Below the pieces are notes generated by a model. That model was not told the DNA's origin. It worked only from the letters and a program-made list of their open reading frames with translations, and ran no database searches. The position numbers and the translations under genes were made by a program. A DNA stretch of 64,000 nucleotides from Limnephilus marmoratus (taxonomy: Eukaryota; Arthropoda; Insecta; Trichoptera; Limnephilidae), in contig OU862927.1 in assembly GCA_917880885.1 (NCBI GenBank), positions 36,297,571 through 36,361,570 of the forward strand, given 5' to 3'. Positions 31,644-46,100 of the stretch are shown in pieces. How positions within the stretch are numbered: the first letter of the stretch is position 1; each line of letters starts with the position of its first letter.

Positions 31644-34600
31644 ACAAACTAGACAAAATATTTTTAAAAAATCAAAACGTACATACATCAAATATCTTCT
31701 TCCAATACAGTTGGTTAAATATCTTAGAGTCGGTCCAGTGGCGGACTAAGCCCATCTGAGGTCCGGGGCTGCAAAGCTGAATGATGCCCACTCCCCCTTG
31801 TTTAAAAATTTGATGTAATTTTACAAGGTTTTTATTCAGTTCACAAGGGCCTATGGTCCTGGGGGACCTCCAAAGGCTTCCGTGTTCCCTTGATCAAATC
31901 CTAAACAACACTTTAAGGCACCAGGACACCGTAAAAAAAATTATCAATTTTTTTTCATTTTTTAAAAGGTGCATTTGTTAATAATACTATCACGTAATGT
32001 TTCAAGGAAAGTCTAAGAAAATTTAAAAAAAGGTTTAAACAAAGAGAATTTTTTTGAAAAAGATCATCGTTTTAACACTTGGGGTCGGTCATAACTTTGG
32101 CCTTATGGCTTCGAACCGTCTGAAATTTTGGATTCTTACTAAGAATCATGGTCTGTACACGAATCAATAAAAAAAATCTACAAAGAGAATTTTTTTGAAA
32201 AAGATCATCGTTTTAACACTTGGGGTCGGACGTTTGAACACTTGGGGTCGGTCATTACTTTGGCCTTATGGCTTCAAACCGTCTGAATTTTTGGATTCTT
32301 ACTAAGAATCATGGTCTGTACACGAATCAATAAAAAAATCTACAAAGAAATTTTTTTTGAAAAGATCATCGTTTTAACACTTGGGGTCGGACGTTTGAAC
32401 ACTTGGGGTCGGTCTTAACTTTGGCCTTATGGCTTCGAACCGTCTGAAATTTTGGATTCTTACTAAGAATCATGGTCTGTAACAAACTAGACAAAATATT
32501 TAAAAAAAATCAAAACGTACATACATCAAATATCTTCTTCCAATACAGTTGGTTAAATATCTTAGAGTCGGTCTAGTGGCGGACTAAGCCCATCAGAGGT
32601 CCGGGGCTGCAAAGCTGAATGATGCCCGCCTGGTTTATAAATTTGATGTAATTTTACAAGATTTTTATTCAGTTCACAAGGGCCTCTGGTCCTGGGGGAC
32701 CTCCAAAGGCTTCCGTGTTCCCTTGATCAAATCCTAAACAACACTTTAAGGCACCAGGACACCGTAAAAAAAATTATCATTTATTTTTCATTTTTTAAAA
32801 GGTGCATTTGTAAATAATGCTATCACCTAATGTTTCAAGGAAATTCTAAGAAAATTTAAAGAAAGTTTTAAACAAAGAGAATTTTTTTGAAAAAGATCAT
32901 CGTTTTAACACTTGGGGTCGGACGTTTGAACACTTGGGGTCGGTCATAACTTTGGCCATATGGCTTCTAACCGTCTGAAATTTTGGATTCTTACTAAGAA
33001 TCATGGTCTGTACACGAATCAATAAAAAATCTACAAAGAGAATTTTTTTGAAAAAGATCATCGTTTTAACACTTGGGGTCGGACGTTTGAACACTTGGGG
33101 TCGGTCATAACTTTGGCCTTATGGCTTCTAACCGTCTGAAATTTTGGATTCTTACTAAGAATCATGGTCTGTACACGAATCAATAAAAAATCTACAAAGA
33201 GAATTTTTTTGAAAAAGATCATCGTTTTAACACTTGGGGTCGGATTTTTGAACACTTGGGGTCAGTCATAACTTTGGCCTTATGGCTTCGAACCGTCTGA
33301 AATTTTGGATTCTTACTAAGAATCATGGTCTGTAACAAACTAGACAAAATATTTTTAAAAAATCAAAACGTACATACATCAAATATCTTCTTCCAATACA
33401 GTTGGTTAAATATCTTTGAGTCGGTCCAGTGGCGGACTAAGCCCATCAGAGGTCCGGGGCTGCAAAGCTGAATGATGCCCGCCTGGTTTATAAATTTGAT
33501 GTAATTTTACAAGATTTTTATTCAGTTCACACGGGCCTCTGGTCCTGGGGGACCTCCAAAGGCTTCCGTGTTCCCTTGATCAAATCCTTAACAACACTTT
33601 AAGGCACCAGGACACAGTAAAAAAAATTATCATTTTTTTTTTCATTTTTTAAAAGGTGCATTAGTTAATAATGCTATCACCTAATGTTTCAAGGAAATTC
33701 TAAGAAAATTTAAAGAAAGTTTTAAACAAAGAGAATTTTTTTGAAAAAGATCATCGTTTTAACACTTGGGGTCGGACGTTTGAACACTTGGGGTCGGTCA
33801 TAACTTTGGCCTTATGGCTTCTAACCGTCTGAAATTTTGGATTCTTACTAAGAATCATGGTCTGTACACGAATCAATAAAAAATCTACAAAGAGAATTTT
33901 TTTGAAAAAGATCATCGTTTTAACACTTGGGGTCGGACGTTTGAACACTTGGGGTCAGTCATAACTTTGGCCTTATGGCTTCGAACCGTCTGAAATTTTG
34001 GATTCTTACTAAGAATCTTGGTCTGTACACGAATCAATAAAAAATTCTACAAAGAGAATTTTGTTGAAAAAGATCATCGTTTTAACACTTGGGGTCGGAC
34101 GTTTGAACACTTGGGGTCGGTCATAACTTTGGCCTTATGGCTTCGAACCGTCTGAAATTTTGGATTCTTACTAAGAATCATGGTCTGTACACGAATCAAT
34201 AAAACAAATCTACAAACAGAATTTTTTTGAAAAAGATCATCGTTTTAACACTTGGGGTCGGACGTTTGAACACTTGGGGTCGGTCATAACTTTGGCCTTA
34301 TGGCTTCGAACCGTCTGAAATTTTGGATTCTTACTAAGAATCATGGTCTGTAACAAACTAAACAAAATATTTTTAAAAAATCAAAACGTACATACATCAA
34401 ATATCTTCTTCCAATACAGTTGGTTAAATATCTTAGAGTCGGTCCAGTGGCGGACTTAGCCCATCAGAGGTCCGGGGCCGCAAAGCTGAATGATGCCCAC
34501 TCCCCCTTGTTTAAAAATTTGATGTAATTTTGCAAGATTTTTATTCGGTTCACAAGGGCCTCTGGTCCTGGGGGACCTCCAAAGGCTTCCGTGTTCCCTT

Positions 34601-37600
34601 GATCAAATCCTAAACAACACTTTAAGGCACCAGGACACCTTAAAAAAAATTATAATTTTTTTCATTTTTTAAAAGGTGCATTTGTTAATAATGCTATCAC
34701 CTAATGTTTCAAGGAAATTCTAAGAAAATTTAAAGAAAGTTTTAAACAAAGAGAATTTTTTTGAAAAAGATCATCGTTTTAACACTTGGGGTAGGACGTT
34801 TGAACACTTGGGGTCGGTCATAACTTTGGCCTTATAGCTTCGAACCGTCTGAAATTTTGGATTCTTACTAAGAATCATGGTCTGCACACGAATCAATAAA
34901 AAAAATCTACAAAGAGAATTTTTTTGAAAAAGATCATCGTTTTAACACTTGGGGTCTGACGTTTGAACACTTGCGGTCGGTCATATCTTTGGCCTTATGG
35001 CTTCGAACCGTCTGAAATTTTGGATTCTTACTAAGAATCATGGTCTGTAACAAACTAGAAAAAATATTTTTAAAAAATCAAAACGTACATACATCAAATA
35101 TCTTCTTCCAATACAGTTGGTTAAATATCTTAGAGTCGGTCCAGTGGCGGACTAAGCCCATCTGAGGTCCGGGGCTGCAAAGCTGAATGATGCCCACTCC
35201 CCCTTGTTTAAAAATTTGATGTAATTTTACAAGGTTTTTATTCAGTTCAAAAGGGCCTCTGGTCCTGGGGGACCTCCAAAGGCTTCCGTGTTCCCTTGAT
35301 CAAATCCTAAACAACACTTTAAGGCACCAGGACACCGTAAAAAAAATTATCAATTTTTTTTCATTTTTTAAAAGGTGCATTTGTTAATAATACTATCACC
35401 TAATGTTTCAAGGAAAGTCTAAGGAAATTTAAAAAAAGGTTTAAACAAAGAGAATTTTTTTGAAAAAGATCATCGTTTTAACACTTGGGGTCGGACGTTT
35501 GAACACTTGGGGTCGGTCATAACTTTGGCCTTATAGCTTCTAACCGTCTGAAATTTTGGATTCTTACTAAGAATCATGGTCTGTACACGAATCAATAAAA
35601 AATCTACAAAGAGAATTTTTTTGAAAAAGATCATCGTTTTAACACTTGGGGTCGGACGTTTGAACACTTGGGGTCAGTCATAACTTTGGCCTTATGGCTT
35701 CGAACCGTCTGAAATTTTGGATTCTTACTAAGAATCATGGTCTGTACACGAATCAATAAAAAAAATCTACAAAGAGAATTTTTTTGAAAAAGATCATCGT
35801 TTTAACACTTGGGGTCGGACGTTTGAACACTTGGGGTTGGTCATAACTTTGGCCTTATGGCTTCGAACCGTCTGAAATTTTGGATTCTTACTAATAATCA
35901 TGGTCTGTACACGAATCAATAAAAAAAATCTACATAGAGAATTTTTTTGAAAAAGATCATCTTTTTAACACTTGGGGTCGGACGTTTGAACACTTGAGGT
36001 CGGTCATAACTTTGGCCTTATGGCTTCGAACCGTCTGAAATTTTGGATTCTTACTAAGAATCATGGTCTGTAACAAACTAAACAAAATATTTTTAAAAAA
36101 TCAAAAAGTACATACATCAAATACCTTCTTCCAATACAGTCGGTTAAATATCTTAAGAGTCGGTCCAGTGGCGGACTAAGCCCATCAGAGGTCCGGGGCT
36201 GCAAAGCTGAATGATGCCCGCCTGGTTTATAAATTTGATGTAATTTTACAAGATTTTTATTCAGTTCACACGGGCCTCTGGTCCTGGGGGACCTCCAAAG
36301 GCTTCCGTGTTCCCTTGATCAAATCCTTAACAACACTTTAAGGCACCAGGACACAGTAAAAAAAATTATCATTTTTTTTTTCATTTTTTAAAAGGTGCAT
36401 TTGTTAATAATGCTATCACCTAATGTTTCAAGGAAATTCTAAGAAAATTTAAAGAAAGTTTTAAACAAAGAGAATTTTTTTGAAAAAGATCATCGTTTTA
36501 ACACTTGGGGTCGGACGTTTGAACACTTGGGGTCGGTCATAACTTTGGCCTTATGGCTTCTAACCGTCTGAAATTTTGGATTCTTACTAAGAATCATGGT
36601 CTGTACACGAATCAATAAAAAATCTACAAAGAGAATTTTTTTGAAAAAGATCATCGTTTTAACACTTGGGGTCGGACGTTTGAACACTTGGGGTCAGTCA
36701 TAACTTTGGCCTTATGGCTTCGAACCGTCTGAAATTTTGGATTCTTACTAAGAATCTTGGTCTGTACACGAATCAATAAAACAAATCTACAAACAGAATT
36801 TTTTTGAAAAAGATCATCGTTTTAACACTTGGGGTCGGACGTTTGAACACTTGGGGTCGGTCATAACTTTGGCCTTATGGCTTCGAACCGTCTGAAATTT
36901 TGGATTCTTACTAAGAATCATGGTCTGTAACAAACTAGACAAAATATTTTTAAAAAATCAAAACGTACATACATCAAATATCTTCTTCCAATACAGTTGG
37001 TTAAATATCTTAGAGTCTGTCCAGTGGCGGACTAAGCCCATCAGAGGTCCGGGGCTGCAAAGCTGAATGATGCCCACTCCCCCTAGTTTAAAAATTTGAT
37101 GTAAACAAGATCTTTATTTGGTTCACAAGGACCTCTGGTCCTGGGGGACCTCCAAAGGCTTCCGTGTTTCCTTGATCAAATCCTAAACAACACTTTAAGG
37201 CACCAGGACACCGTAAAAAAAATTATCATTTATTTTTCATTTTTTAAAAGGTGCATTTGTTAATAATGCTATCACCTAATGTTTCAAGGAAATTCTAAGA
37301 AAATTTAAAGAAAGTTTTAAAAAAAGAGAATTTTTTTGAAAAAGATCATCGTTTTAACACTTGGGGTCGGACGTTTGAACACTTGGGGTCGGTCATAACT
37401 TTGGCCATATGGCTTCTAACCGTCTGAAATTTTGGATTCTTACTAAGAATCATGGTCTGTACACGAATCAATAAAAAATCTACAAAGAGAATTTTTTTGA
37501 AAAAGATCATCGTTTTAACACTTGGGGTCGGACGTTTGAACACTTGGGGTCAGTCATAACTTTGGCCTTATGGCTTCGAACCGTCTGAAATTTTGGATTC

Positions 37601-37947
37601 TTACTAAGAATCTTGGTCTGTACACGAATCAATAAAAAATTCTACAAAGAGAATTTTGTTGAAAAAGATCATCGTTTTAACACTTGGGGTCGGACGTTTG
37701 AACACTTGGGGTCGGTCATAACTTTGGCCTTATGGCTTCGAACCGTCTGAAATTTTGGATTCTTACTAAGAATCATGGTCTGTACACGAATCAATAAAAC
37801 AAATCTACAAACAGAATTTTTTTGAAAAAGATCATCGTTTTAACACTTGGGGTCGGACGTTTGAACACTTGGGGTCGGTCATAACTTTGGCCTTATGGCT
37901 TCGAACCGTCTGAAATTTTGGATTCTTACTAAGAATCATGGTCTGTA
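31644..37947 (+). repeat. Array block V: ~1.02-kb higher-order units (four A subtypes + B)
   Basis: From ~32.9 kb a fixed order of A subtypes appears: TTCTAACC with a short A-run, then GTCAGTC with AATCTTGG and AATTTTGTTG, then a standard copy, then an AAACAAATC/CAAACAG copy, then B. Complete examples end at 34353 and 37948; shortened ones are 857 and 697. The B subtype CCTGGTTTATAAATTTG first appears at 32482. Confidence 0.8.
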
Positions 37948-40900
37948 ACAAACTAAACAAAATATTTTAAAAAAATCAAAACGTACATACATGAAATATC
38001 TTCTTCCAATACAGTTGGTTAAATATCTTAGAGTCGGTCCAGTGGCGGACTAAGCCCATCAGGGGTCCGGGGCTGCAAAGCTGAATGATGCCCACTCCCC
38101 CTTGTTTAAAAATTTGATGTAATTTTGCAAGATTTTTATTCGGTTCACAAGGGCCTCTGGTCCTGGGGGACCTCCAAAGGCTTCCGTGTTCCCTTGATCA
38201 AATCCTAAACAACACTTTAAGGCACCAGGACACCTTAAAAAAAATTATAATTTTTTTCATTTTTTAAAAGGTGCATTGGTTAATAATGCTATCACCTTAT
38301 GTTTCAAGGAAATTCTAAGAAAATTTAAAGAAAGTATTAAAAAAAGAGATTTTTTTTTAAAAAGATCATCGTTTTAACACTTGGGGTCGGTCATAACTTT
38401 GGCCTTATGGCTTCGAACCGTCTGAAATTTTGGATCCTTACTAAGAATCATGGTCTGTACACGAATCAATAAAAAAAATCTCTAAAGAGAATTTTTTTGA
38501 AAAAGATCATCGTTTTAACACTTGCGGTCGGACGTTTGAACACTTGGGGTCGGTCATAACTTTGGCCTTATGGCTTCGAACCGTTTGAAATTTTGGATTC
38601 TTACTAAGAATCATGGTCTGTAACAAACTAGACAAAATATTTTTAAAAAATCAAGAAGTACATACATCAAATATCTTCTTCCAATACAGTTGGTTAAATA
38701 TCTTAAGAGTCGGTCCAGTGGCGGACTAAGCCCATCAGAGGTCCGGGACTGCAAAGCTGAATGATGCCCGCCTAGTTTAAAAATTTTATGTAATTTTACA
38801 AGATTTTTATTCAGTTCACAAGGGCCTCTGGTCCTGGGGGACCTCCAAAGGCTTCCGTGTTCCCTTGATAGAGTTCTAAACAACACTTTAAGGCACCAGG
38901 ACACCGTAAAAAAAAATATCTTTTTTTTTTTCATTTTTTAAAAGGTGCATTTGTTTATAATGCTATCACCTAATGTTTCAAGAAATTCTAAGAAAATTTA
39001 AAGAAAGTTTTAAACAAAGAGAATTTTTTTGAAAAAGATCATCGTTTTAACACTTGGGGTCGGACATAACTTTGGCCTTATGGCTTCGAACCGTCTGAAA
39101 TTTTGGATCCTTACTAAGAATCATGGTCTGTACACGAATCAATAAAAAATTCTACAAAGAGAATTATGTTGAAAAAGATCATCGTTTTAACACTTGGGGT
39201 CGGACGTTTGAACACTTGGGGTCGGTCATAACTTTGGCCTTATGGCTTCGAACCGTCTGAAATTTTGGATTCTTACTAAGAATCATGGTCTGTACACGAA
39301 TCAATAAAAAAAATCTACAAAGAGAATTTTTTTGAAAAAGATCATCGTTTTTACACTTGGGGTCGGACGTTTGAACACTTGGGGTCGGTCATAACTTTGG
39401 CCTTATGGCTTCGAACCGTCTGAAATTTTGGATTCTTACTAAGAATCATGGTCTGTACACGAATCAATAAAAAAAATCTACAAAGAGAATTTTTTTGAAA
39501 AAGTTCATCGTTTTAACACTTGGGGTCGGACGTTTGAACACTTGGAGTCGGTCATTACTTTGGCCTTATGGCTTCGAACCGTCTGAATTTTTGGATTCTT
39601 ACTAAGAATCATGGTCTGTACACGAATCAATAAAAAAAATCTACAAAGTAATTTTTTTTGAAAAGATCATCGTTTTAACACTTGGGGTCGGACGTTTGAA
39701 CACTTGGGGTCGGTCTTAACTTTGGCCTTATGGCTTCAAACCGTCTGAAATTTTGGATTCTTACTAAGAATCATGGTCTGTAACAAACTAGACAAAATAT
39801 TTAAAAAAAATCAAAACGTACATACATCAAATATCTTCTTCCAATACAGTTGGTTAAATATCTTAGAGTCGGTCTAGTAGCGGACTAAGCCCATCAGAGG
39901 TCCGGGGCTGCAAAGCTGAATGATGCCCGCATGGTTTATAAATTTGATGTAATTTTACAAGGTTTTTATTCAGTTCAAAAGGGCCTCTGTTCCTGGGGGA
40001 CCTCCAAAGGCTTCCGTGTTCCCTTGATCAAATCCTAAACAACACTTTAAGGCACCAGGACACCGTAAAAAAAATTATCAATTTTTTTTCATTTTTTAAA
40101 AGGTGCATTTGTTAGTAATACTATCACCTAATGTTTCAAGGAAAGTCTAAGGAAATTTAAAAAAAGGTTTAAACAAAGAGAATTTTTTTGAAAAAGATCA
40201 TCGTTTTAACACTTGGGGTCGGACGTTTGAACACTTGGGGTCGGTCATAACTTTGGCCTTATGGCTTCGAACCGTCTGAAATTTTGGATTCTTACTAAGA
40301 ATCATGGTCTGTACACGAATCAATAAAAATTCTACAAAGAGAATTTTGTTGAAAAAGATCATCGTTTTAACACTTGGGGTCGGACGTTTGAACACTTGGG
40401 GTCGGTCATAACTTTGGCCTTATGGCTTCGAACCGTCTGAAATTTTGGATTCTTACTAAGAATCATGGTCTGTACACGAATCAATAAAACAAATCTACAA
40501 ACAGAATTTTTTTGAAAAAGATCATCGTTTTAACACTTGGGGTCGGACGTTTGAACACTTGGGGTCGGTCATAACTTTGGCCTTATGGCTTCGAACCGTC
40601 TGAAATTTTGGATTCTTACTAAGAATCATGGTCTGTAACAAACTAAACAAAATATTTTTAAAAAATCAAAACGTACATACATCAAATATCTTCTTCCAAT
40701 ACAGTTGGTTAAATATCTTAGAGTCGGTCCAGTGGCGGACTAAGCCCATCAGGGGTCCGGGGCTGCAAAGCTGAATGATGCCCACTCCCCCTTGTTTAAA
40801 AATTTGATGTAATTTTACAAGATTTTTATTCGGTTCACAAGGGCCTCTGGTCCTGGGGGACCTCCAAAGGCTTCCGTGTTCCCTTGATCAAATCCTAAAC

Positions 40901-43157
40901 AACACTTTAAGGCACCAGGACACCTTAAAAAAAATTATAATTTTTTTCATTTTTTAAAAGGTGCATTGGTTAATAATGCTATCACCTTATGTTTCAAGGA
41001 AATTCTAAGAAAATTTAAAGAAAGTATTAAAAAAAGAGATTTTTTTTTAAAAAGATCATCGTTTTAACACTTGGGGTCGGTCATAACTTTGGCCTTATGG
41101 CTTCGAACCGTCTGAAATTTTGGATCCTTACTAAGAATCATGGTCTGTACACGAATCAATAAAAAAAATCTCTAAAGAGAATTTTTTTGAAAAAGATCAT
41201 CGTTTTAACACTTGCGGTCGGACGTTTGAACACTTGGGGTCGGTCATAACTTTGGCCTTATGGCTTCGAACCGTTTGAAATTTTGGATTCTTACTAAGAA
41301 TCATGGTCTGTAACAAACTAGACAAAATATTTTTAAAAAATCAAGAAGTACATACATCAAATATCTTCTTCCAATACAGTTGGTTAAATATCTTAAGAGT
41401 CGGTCCAGTGGCGGACTAAGCCCATCAGAGGTCCGGGACTGCAAAGCTGAATGATGCCCGCCTAGTTTAAAAATTTTATGTAATTTTACAAGATTTTTAT
41501 TCAGTTCACAAGGGCCTCTGGTCCTGGGGGACCTCCAAAGGCTTCCGTGTTCCCTTGATAGAGTCCTAAACAACACTTTAAGGCACCAGGACACCGTAAA
41601 AAAAAATATCATTTTTTTTTTCATTTTTTAAAAGGTGCATTTGTTTATAATGCTATCACCTAATGTTTCAAGAAATTCTAAGAAAATTTAAAGAAAGTTT
41701 TAAACAAAGAGAATTTTTTTGAAAAAGATCATCGTTTTAACACTTGGGGTCGGACATAACTTTGGCCTTATGGCTTCGAACCGTCTGAAATTTTGGATCC
41801 TTACTAAGAATCATGGTCTGTACACGAATCAATAAAAAATTCTACAAAGAGAATTTTGTTGAAAAAGATCATCGTTTTAACACTTGGGGTCGGACGTTTG
41901 AACACTTGGGGTCGGTCATAACTTTGGCCTTATGGCTTCGAACCGTCTGAAATTTTGGATTCTTACTAATAATCATGGTCTGTACACGAATCAATAAAAA
42001 AAATCTACAAAGAGAATTTTTTTGAAAAAGATCATCGTTTTAACACTTGGGGTCGGACGTTTGAACACTTGGGGTCGGTCATAACTTTGGCCTTATGGCT
42101 TCGAACCGTCTGAAATTTTGGATTCTTACTAAGAATCATGGTCTGTAACAAACTAGACAAAATATTTAAAAAAAATCAAAACGTACATACATCAAATATC
42201 TTCTTCCAATACAGTTGGTTAAATATCTTAGAGTCGGTCCAGTGGCGGACTAAGCCCATCAGAGGTCCGGGGCTGCAAAGCTAAATGATGCCCGCCTAGT
42301 TTAAAAATTTGATGTAATTTTACAAGATTTTTATTCAGTTCACAAGGGCCTCTGGTCCTGGGGGACCTCCAAAGGCTTCCGTGTTCCCTTGATCAAATCC
42401 TACACAACACTTTAAGGCACCAGGACACCGTAAAAAAAATTTTCATTTTTTTTTTCATTTTTTAAAAGGTGCATTTGTTAATAATGCTATCACCTAATGT
42501 TTCAAGGAAATTCTAAGAAAATTTAAAGAAACAAAGAGAATTTTTTTGAAAAAGATCATCGTTTTAACACTTGGGGTCGGACGTTTGAACACTTGGGGTC
42601 GGTCATAACTTTGGCCTTATGGCTTCTAACCGTCTGAAATTTTGGATTCTTACTAAGAATCATGGTCTGTACACGAATCAATAAAAAATCTACAAAGAGA
42701 ATTTTTTTGAAAAAGATCATCGTTTTAACACTTGGGGTCGGACGTTTGAACACTTGGGGTCAGTCATAACTTTGGCCTAATGGCTTCGAACCGTCTGAAA
42801 TTTTGGATTCTTACTAAGAATCTTGGTCTGTACACGAATCAATAAAAAATTCTACAAAGAGAATTTTGGTGAAAAAGATCATCGTTTTAACACTTGGGGT
42901 CGGACGTTTGAACACTTGGGGTCGGTCATAACTTTGGCCTTATTGCTTCGAACCGTCTGAAATTTTGGATTCTTACTAAGAATCATGGTCTGTACACGAA
43001 TCAATAAAAAAAATCTACAAACAGAATTTTTTTGAAAAAGATCATCGTTTTAACACTTGGGGTCGGACGTTTGAACACTTGGGGTCGGTCATAACTTCGG
43101 CCTTATGGCTTCGAACTGTCTGAAATTTTGGATTCTTACTAAGAATCATGGTCTGTA
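37948..43157 (+). repeat. Array block VI: tandem 2.69-kb duplication
   Basis: 37948-40637 is repeated from 40638. Both copies share CATCAGGGGTCCGG, the contracted A monomers near 38371/41061 and 39049/41739, and a B with TTGATAGAGT near 38868/41558. The second copy changes order after 41313 (835 instead of 1160). Confidence 0.88.
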
Positions 43158-46100
43158 ACAAACTAGACAAAATATTTTTAAAAAATCAAAACGTACATAC
43201 ATCAAATATCTTCTTCCAATACAGTTGGTTAAATATCTTAGAGTCGGTCCAGTGGCGGACTAAGCCCATCAGAGGACCGGGGCTGCAAAGCTGAATGATG
43301 CCCACTCCCCCTAGTTTAAAAATTTGATGTAATTTTGCAAGATTTTTATTCGGTTCACAAGGGCCTCTGGTCCTGGGGGACCTCCAAAGGCTTCCGTGTT
43401 CCCTTGATCAAATCCTTAACAACACTTTAAGGCACCAGGACACCTTAAAAAAAATTATAATTTTTTTCATTTTTTAAAAGGTGCATTGGTTAATAATGCT
43501 ATCACCTAATGTTTCAAGGAAATTCTAAGAAAATTTAAAGAAAGTTTTAAAAAAAGAGATTTTTTTTAAAAAGATCATCGTTTTAACACTTGGGGTCGGA
43601 CGTTTGAACACTTGTGGTCGGTCATAACTTTGGCCTTAAGGCTTCGAACCGTCTGAAATTTTGGATTCTTACTAAGAATCATGGTCTGTACACGAATCAA
43701 AAAAAATCTACAAAGAGAATTTTTTTGAAAAAGATCATCGTTTTAACACTTGGGGTCGGACGTTTGAACACTTGCGGTCGGTCATAACTTTGGCCTTATG
43801 GCTTCGAACCTTCTGAAATTTTGGATTCTTACTAAGAATCATGGTCTGTACACGAATCCATAAAATAAATCTACAAAGAGAATTTTTTTGAAAAAGATCA
43901 TCGTTTTAACACTTGGGGTCGGACGTTTGAACACTTGGGGTCGGTCATAACTTTGGCCTTATGGCTTCTAACCGTCTGAAATTTTGGATTCTTACTAAGA
44001 ATCATGGTCTGTACACGAATCAATAAAAAATCTACAAAGAGAATTTTTTTGAAAAAGATCATCGTTTTAACACTTGGGGTCGGACGTTTGAACACTTGGG
44101 GTCAGTCATAACTTTGGCCTTATGGCTTCGAACCGTCTGAAATTTTGGATTCTTACTAAGAATCTTGGTCTGTACACGAATCAATAAAAAATTCTACAAA
44201 GAGAATTTTGTTGAAAAAGATCATCGTTTTAACACTTGGGGTCGGACGTTTGAACACTTGGGGTCGGTCATAACTTTGGCCTTATGGCTTCGAACCGTCT
44301 GAAATTTTGGATTCTTACTAAGAATCATGGTCTGTACACGAATCAATAAAAAAAATCTTCAAACAGAATTTTTTTGAAAAAGATCATCGTTTTAACACTT
44401 GGGGTCGGACGTTTGAACACTTGGGGTCGGTCATAACTTTGGCCTTATGGCTTCGAACCGTCTGAAATTTTGGATTCTTACTAAGAATCATGGTCTGTAA
44501 CAAACTAGACAAAATATTTTTAAAAAATCAAAACGTACATACATCAAATATCTTCTTCCAATACAGTTGGTTAAATATCTTAGAGTCGGTCCAGTGGCGG
44601 ACTAAGCCCATCAGAGGTCCGGGGCTGCAAAGCTGAATGATGCCCACTCCCCCTAGTTTAAAAATTTGATGATATTTTGCAAGATCTTTATTTGGTTCAC
44701 AAGGACCTCTGGTCCTGGGGGACCTCCAAAGGCTTCCGTGTTCCCTTGATCAAATCCTAAACAACACTTTAAGGCACCAGGACACCGTAAAAAAAATTAT
44801 CATTTATTTTTCATTTTTTAAAAGGTGCATTTGTTAATAATGCTATCACCTAATGTTTCAAGGAAATTCTAAGAAAATTTAAAGAAAGTTTTAAACAAAG
44901 AGAATTTTTTTGAAAAAGATCATCGTTTTAACACTTGGGGTCGGACGTTTGAACACTTGGGGTCGGTCATAACTTTTGCCTTATGGCTTCTAACCGTCTG
45001 AAATTTTGGATTCTTACTAAGAATCATGGTCTGTACACGAATCAATAAAAAATCTACAAAGAGAATTTTTTTGAAAAAGATCATCGTTTTAACACTTGGG
45101 GTCGGATGTTTGAACACTTGGGGTCAGTCATAACTTTGGCCTTATGGCTTCGAACCGTCTGAAATTTTGGATTCTTACTAAGAATCATGGTCTGTACACG
45201 AATCAATAAAAAATTCTACAAAGAGAATTTTGTTGAAAAAGATCATCGTTTTAACACTTGGGGTCGGACGTTTGAACACTTGGGGTCGGTCATAACTTTG
45301 GCCTTATGGCTTCGAACCGTCTGAAATTTTGGATTCTTACTAAGAATCATGGTCTGTAACAAACTAGACAAAATATTTTTAAAAAATCAAAACGTACATA
45401 CATCAAATATCTTCTTCCAATACAGTTGGTTAAATATCTTAGAGTCGGTCCAGTGGCGGACTAAGCCCATCAGAGGTCCGGGGCTGCAAAGCTGAATGAT
45501 GCCCACTCCCCCTAGTTTAAAAATTTGATGATATTTTGCAAGATCTTTATTTGGTTCACAAGGACCTCTGGTCCTGGGGGACCTCCAAAGGCTTCCGTGT
45601 TCCCTTGATCAAATCCTAAACAACACTTTAAGGCACCAGGACACCGTAAAAAAAATTATCATTTATTTTTCATTTTTTAAAAGGTGCATTTGTTAATAAT
45701 GCTATCACCTAATGTTTCAAGGAAATTCTAAGAAAATTTAAAGAAAGTTTTAAACAAAGAGAATTTTTTTGAAAAAGATCATCGTTTTAACACTTGGGGT
45801 CGGACGTTTGAACACTTGGGGTCGGTCATAACTTTGGCCTTATGGCTTCTAACCGTCTGAAATTTTGGATTCTTACTAAGAATCATGGTCTGTACACGAA
45901 TCAATAAAAAATCTACAAAGAGAATTTTTTTGAAAAAGATCATCGTTTTAACACTTGAGGTCGGATGTTTGAACACTTGGGGTCAGTCATAACTTTGGCC
46001 CTATGGCTTCGAACCGTCTGAAATTTTGGATTCTTACTAAGAATCATGGTCTGTACACGAATCAATAAAAAATTCTACAAAGAGAATTTTGTTGAAAAAG